In this document: piece after piece, positions 61,318-64,000 of the stretch
Layout: each line of letters opens with the position of its first letter
Numbering within the stretch: the stretch's first letter is position 1
Assembly: GCA_028280415.1 (NCBI GenBank)
Contig: JANQLV010000003.1
Coordinates: 1-64,000 of the forward strand
Source of the DNA: Saprospiraceae bacterium
Lineage (GTDB): Bacteria > Bacteroidota > Bacteroidia > Chitinophagales > Saprospiraceae
DNA length: 64,000 nt
Reading direction: 5' to 3'
The notes under the pieces: generated by a model
Seen by the model: the letters and a program-made list of their open reading frames with translations, nothing else
Told to the model about the DNA's origin: nothing
Database searches by the model: none
Position numbers and translations under genes: made by a program

Positions 61318-64000
61318 ATGAATAAACTCACCTTGATCTTTTGCCTTCTAATTAGTACAAATATTTTTGCCCAAAACACTCAGCCTCCCTATACAAAAGC
61401 CAAAGACAGAATGGCTGGTTTTGAAAAACGCAAAACGCTTATAGAACAATCACTGGTAAAAAATGTTTCGTTCGAATCCCTTGGTCCTTCCGTTTTTAGC
61501 GGCCGGGTCGTTGATGTAGCGGTCAATCCCGATGATCCTACCATTTTCTACGTAGCCTATGCTTCCGGAGGCTTGTGGTATACCGAAAACAACGGTACTA
61601 CGCTTAGTCCTGTTTTCGATAAGGAAGCCGTGATGACCATTGGTGATATTGCCGTTGATTGGAAAAATAATACGGTTTGGGTCGGAACAGGTGAGAGTAA
61701 TTCCAGTCGTTCATCTTACTCCGGAGTGGGTATGTACCAAAGCAGGGACGGAGGGAAAAACTGGAAACATAAAGGTCTAATGGAATCACATCATATCGGA
61801 AGAATTGTTTTGCATCCAACTGATCCCAATACACTTTGGGTTGCTGCTCTGGGACATCTCTATTCTCCTAATGAAGAACGTGGTATTTATAAAACTACCG
61901 ATGGGGGGAAAAGCTGGAACAAGGTACTCTATGTTGATGAAAATAGCGGTGCTATAGATTTGATCATCGATCCCGAAAATCCGGATATACTCTATGCTGC
62001 GATGTGGGAAAAAACCCGGCGAGCCTGGAATTTCGTAGAGTCGGGCCAGGGGTCCGGAATCTATAAAAGTACAGATGGAGGAAAAAACTGGTCCAAAATA
62101 ATGAAAGGTTTTCCCAATGGTGAAGGCCTTGGTCGTATTGGTTTATCTATTTATAAAAAAAATGGCAAAACAGTCTTATATGCTTTACTGGATAATTATT
62201 TTCGGCGACCTAAAGATGATGAACCTAAATCCGAAGGCCTGAGCAAAGATCAGTTACGGAATATGTCGGCCAATGACTTCCTGGCTCTGGATAAGAAGCA
62301 AGTTGAGGATTATTTAAAAAACAATCGTTTTCCCAAAAAATATAGTGCCGATAAAGTCATTGCGATGGTTAAAAATAATAAGCTTAAACCTCTTGCCCTG
62401 GTGGAATACCTGGAAGATGCCAATAGTTTATTATTTGATACACCCGTGATTGGAGCAGAAGTATACCGCTCAGATGATGAAGGCAAAAGCTGGTCAAAAA
62501 CACATAAAGGCTATCTGGATAATGTTTACAATTCCTACGGTTATTATTTTGGAACAATCCGGGTATCTCCCCACGATCCCGATAAAATCTATATTGCCGG
62601 CGTTCCGGTTTTACGCTCCAATGATGGTGGTAAAACTTTCAAAAACATCAATGGCGATAATGTACACGTAGATCATCATGCGCTTTGGCTGAATGCTGTA
62701 AGAGATCAGCATTTAATCCTGGGCAATGATGGCGGGATAGTTATTTCTTATGATGATGGTGAAAGCTGGATCAGATGTTCTACTCCGGCTGTAGGTCAGT
62801 TTTATAGTGTAGTGCTGGACAATGCCAAGCCTTATAATGTTTACGGAGGCCTTCAGGACAATGGCGTATGGACCGGTCCAAGTACGTACAAAGCAAGTAC
62901 CGCCTGGCATCAATACGGGCAATATCCCTATAAATCTATTATGGGAGGAGATGGTATGCAAGTCGCCGTCGACAGTCGTAATCGCGATATAGTATACACT
63001 GGATTTCAATTTGGAAATTATTTCAGAATTAATCAGGCAACGAAAGATTATAAATCCATCACCCCTAAACACGAACTGGGAGATCGGCCCTATCGCTGGA
63101 ACTGGCAAACGCCTATTCATCTTTCCATCCACAATCAGGATATTTTGTACATGGGGGCCAATAAACTTTTGCGTTCGCTTAATCAGGGCAATGATTTTGA
63201 AGAAATATCGGGTGACCTTACCTCCGGAGGTATCAAAGGAGATGTGGCCTACTCTACCCTCACCACTATTCACGAATCTCCTTTCAAATTCGGACTCCTA
63301 TACGTAGGCACTGATGATGGTTACATCCATATAAGCCAGGATGGAGGAAATACCTGGACGCGCATTTCAGATCAATTACCGGAGAAAATGTGGGTAAGCA
63401 AGGTCCAAGCCTCCCAACACGAAAAAAGTCGGGTTTACGCTTCGCTTAATGGTTATCGCTGGGATGATTTCGAAGCCTATCTTTATATGTCTGATGACTA
63501 TGGAAACAAGTGGAAAGCAATCGGCAATGATCTTCCGGCAGAACCGGTCAATGTAATCAAAGAAGATCCGAAAAATCCGGATATCCTTTACGTTGGAACC
63601 GATCACGGCGTTTACGTTTCACTGGATCGTGGCCAATCTTTTATGGCATTACAAGGCGGATTGCCAGCAGTTGCTGTACACGATCTGGCTATTCATCCTA
63701 CGGCCAACGATCTGGTACTGGGTACCCACGGGCGTTCTTTTTGGAAGGGAAGCGTTAAAGAATTACAGCAACTCAATCAGGAAATTCTGGCAAAAAACAT
63801 CCAGGCCTTTTCCATTGAAAAAATAAGATACTCCAGTCGGTGGGGCAGCATCCGCAATCAATATTCCAAAGCCGTAGAACCTTCGGTAAAAATCCCGCTC
63901 TTTACGGCAAATGGCGGAGAGGTATCTATTACGATCAAAACCGGTAACGGAGATGTTTTAAAACAATTAAACAGCAAAACGGATAAAGGGCTTAATTTTA
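61318..64000 (+). CDS. BNR/sortilin-like repeat protein, cut by window end
   Basis: 894 codons are visible and the frame runs off the right edge, so the C-terminus is missing. Signal peptide MNKLTLIFCLLISTNIFA. At least nine Asp-box (BNR) hairpins of S-x-D-G-G-x-x-W type occur: YQSRDGGKNW, YKTTDGGKSW, YKSTDGGKNW, YRSDDEGKSW, ISQDGGNTW and others. They form a VPS10/sortilin-like or sialidase-like beta-propeller. An insert of about 80 residues with KDQLRNMSANDF and RFPKKYSADK sits after the third repeat. In Bacteroidota such proteins are often annotated as glycosyl hydrolases but lack obvious catalytic residues; exported binding or enzyme function is undecided. Confidence 0.85.
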   Translation, partial: MNKLTLIFCLLISTNIFAQNTQPPYTKAKDRMAGFEKRKTLIEQSLVKNVSFESLGPSVFSGRVVDVAVNPDDPTIFYVAYASGGLWYTENNGTTLSPVFDKEAVMTIGDIAVDWKNNTVWVGTGESNSSRSSYSGVGMYQSRDGGKNWKHKGLMESHHIGRIVLHPTDPNTLWVAALGHLYSPNEERGIYKTTDGGKSWNKVLYVDENSGAIDLIIDPENPDILYAAMWEKTRRAWNFVESGQGSGIYKSTDGGKNWSKIMKGFPNGEGLGRIGLSIYKKNGKTVLYALLDNYFRRPKDDEPKSEGLSKDQLRNMSANDFLALDKKQVEDYLKNNRFPKKYSADKVIAMVKNNKLKPLALVEYLEDANSLLFDTPVIGAEVYRSDDEGKSWSKTHKGYLDNVYNSYGYYFGTIRVSPHDPDKIYIAGVPVLRSNDGGKTFKNINGDNVHVDHHALWLNAVRDQHLILGNDGGIVISYDDGESWIRCSTPAVGQFYSVVLDNAKPYNVYGGLQDNGVWTGPSTYKASTAWHQYGQYPYKSIMGGDGMQVAVDSRNRDIVYTGFQFGNYFRINQATKDYKSITPKHELGDRPYRWNWQTPIHLSIHNQDILYMGANKLLRSLNQGNDFEEISGDLTSGGIKGDVAYSTLTTIHESPFKFGLLYVGTDDGYIHISQDGGNTWTRISDQLPEKMWVSKVQASQHEKSRVYASLNGYRWDDFEAYLYMSDDYGNKWKAIGNDLPAEPVNVIKEDPKNPDILYVGTDHGVYVSLDRGQSFMALQGGLPAVAVHDLAIHPTANDLVLGTHGRSFWKGSVKELQQLNQEILAKNIQAFSIEKIRYSSRWGSIRNQYSKAVEPSVKIPLFTANGGEVSITIKTGNGDVLKQLNSKTDKGLNF

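Noticed and set aside
61466..61480. TTCGAATCC string resembling a tRNA T-arm
   Set aside because: It lies in the BNR gene and has no acceptor, D or anticodon arms around it. No tRNA was found elsewhere in the window.
1..64000. CRISPR array, prophage or toxin-antitoxin locus
   Set aside because: No regularly spaced direct repeats of 24-40 bases, phage structural genes or paired small toxin/antitoxin frames were seen.

Overview
The window comes from a chromosome of the phylum Bacteroidota, most likely a marine or sludge-type Saprospiria/Lewinella-like lineage; the rank below phylum is inference. The evidence is four intact proteins with C-terminal type IX secretion (T9SS) sorting domains, TTTG-N19-21-TAnnTTTG promoters, no obvious Shine-Dalgarno sequences, a HmuY-type heme system, CPBP and M1 proteases, tricorn-like and DUF5117-like metalloproteases, and PorT-like barrels. 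I saw no rRNA, tRNA, CRISPR array or prophage.

Layout. (1) 1-3600 and 15.9-26.6 kb are visibly AT-rich accessory stretches. They hold mostly single + strand genes of stand-alone function (alpha/beta hydrolase, beta-lactamase-fold serine hydrolase, AHSA1-DinB pair, M61-like peptidase, YdjM-like protein, second DinB, JmjC-like oxygenase). Several of these genes are followed, 11-27 bases after the stop codon, by a structured 30-110 base element that often contains AACAAAGTGC. The elements resemble integron attC sites (stem, unpaired spacers, terminal TAAC...GTTA) and are the main discovery candidate here. The same stretches carry an IS481-type transposase remnant and a decayed T9SS-type gene.
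(2) 3.6-15.4 kb is an ordinary core block: a CPBP protease - M1 aminopeptidase - TraB/GumN operon, a PagL-like outer membrane deacylase, and a secreted di-heme peroxidase with a small secreted protein and an SDR.
(3) 26.6-29.4 kb is phosphoenolpyruvate carboxylase.
(4) 29.4-37.1 kb is a complete heme acquisition operon read leftwards: T9SS-exported HmuY-like protein, HmuT lipoprotein, HmuU permease, HmuV ATPase, HmuS-like heme-handling enzyme, a small CxxC protein and a TonB-dependent receptor. It has one strong promoter and two operator-like dyads upstream.
(5) 37.2-41.6 kb holds an AlkD-like DNA glycosylase and lipoprotein genes, then an ECF sigma factor with an anti-sigma/barrel fusion and another lipoprotein.
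(6) 42-47.5 kb holds rarA, two tandem CotH-like secreted paralogs and an acyl-CoA dehydrogenase.
(7) 47.6-64 kb is rich in exported proteins: a ten-repeat T9SS protein, a zinc metalloprotease, a tricorn-like S41 protease, a C1 peptidase, a histone-H1-like helix-hairpin-helix protein, small membrane or secreted proteins, a fatty acid desaturase, and a BNR/sortilin-like protein cut by the window end.

Together the genes describe a surface-active heterotroph that scavenges heme, degrades protein at and outside the envelope, and keeps a slowly turning-over accessory compartment of single-gene units.
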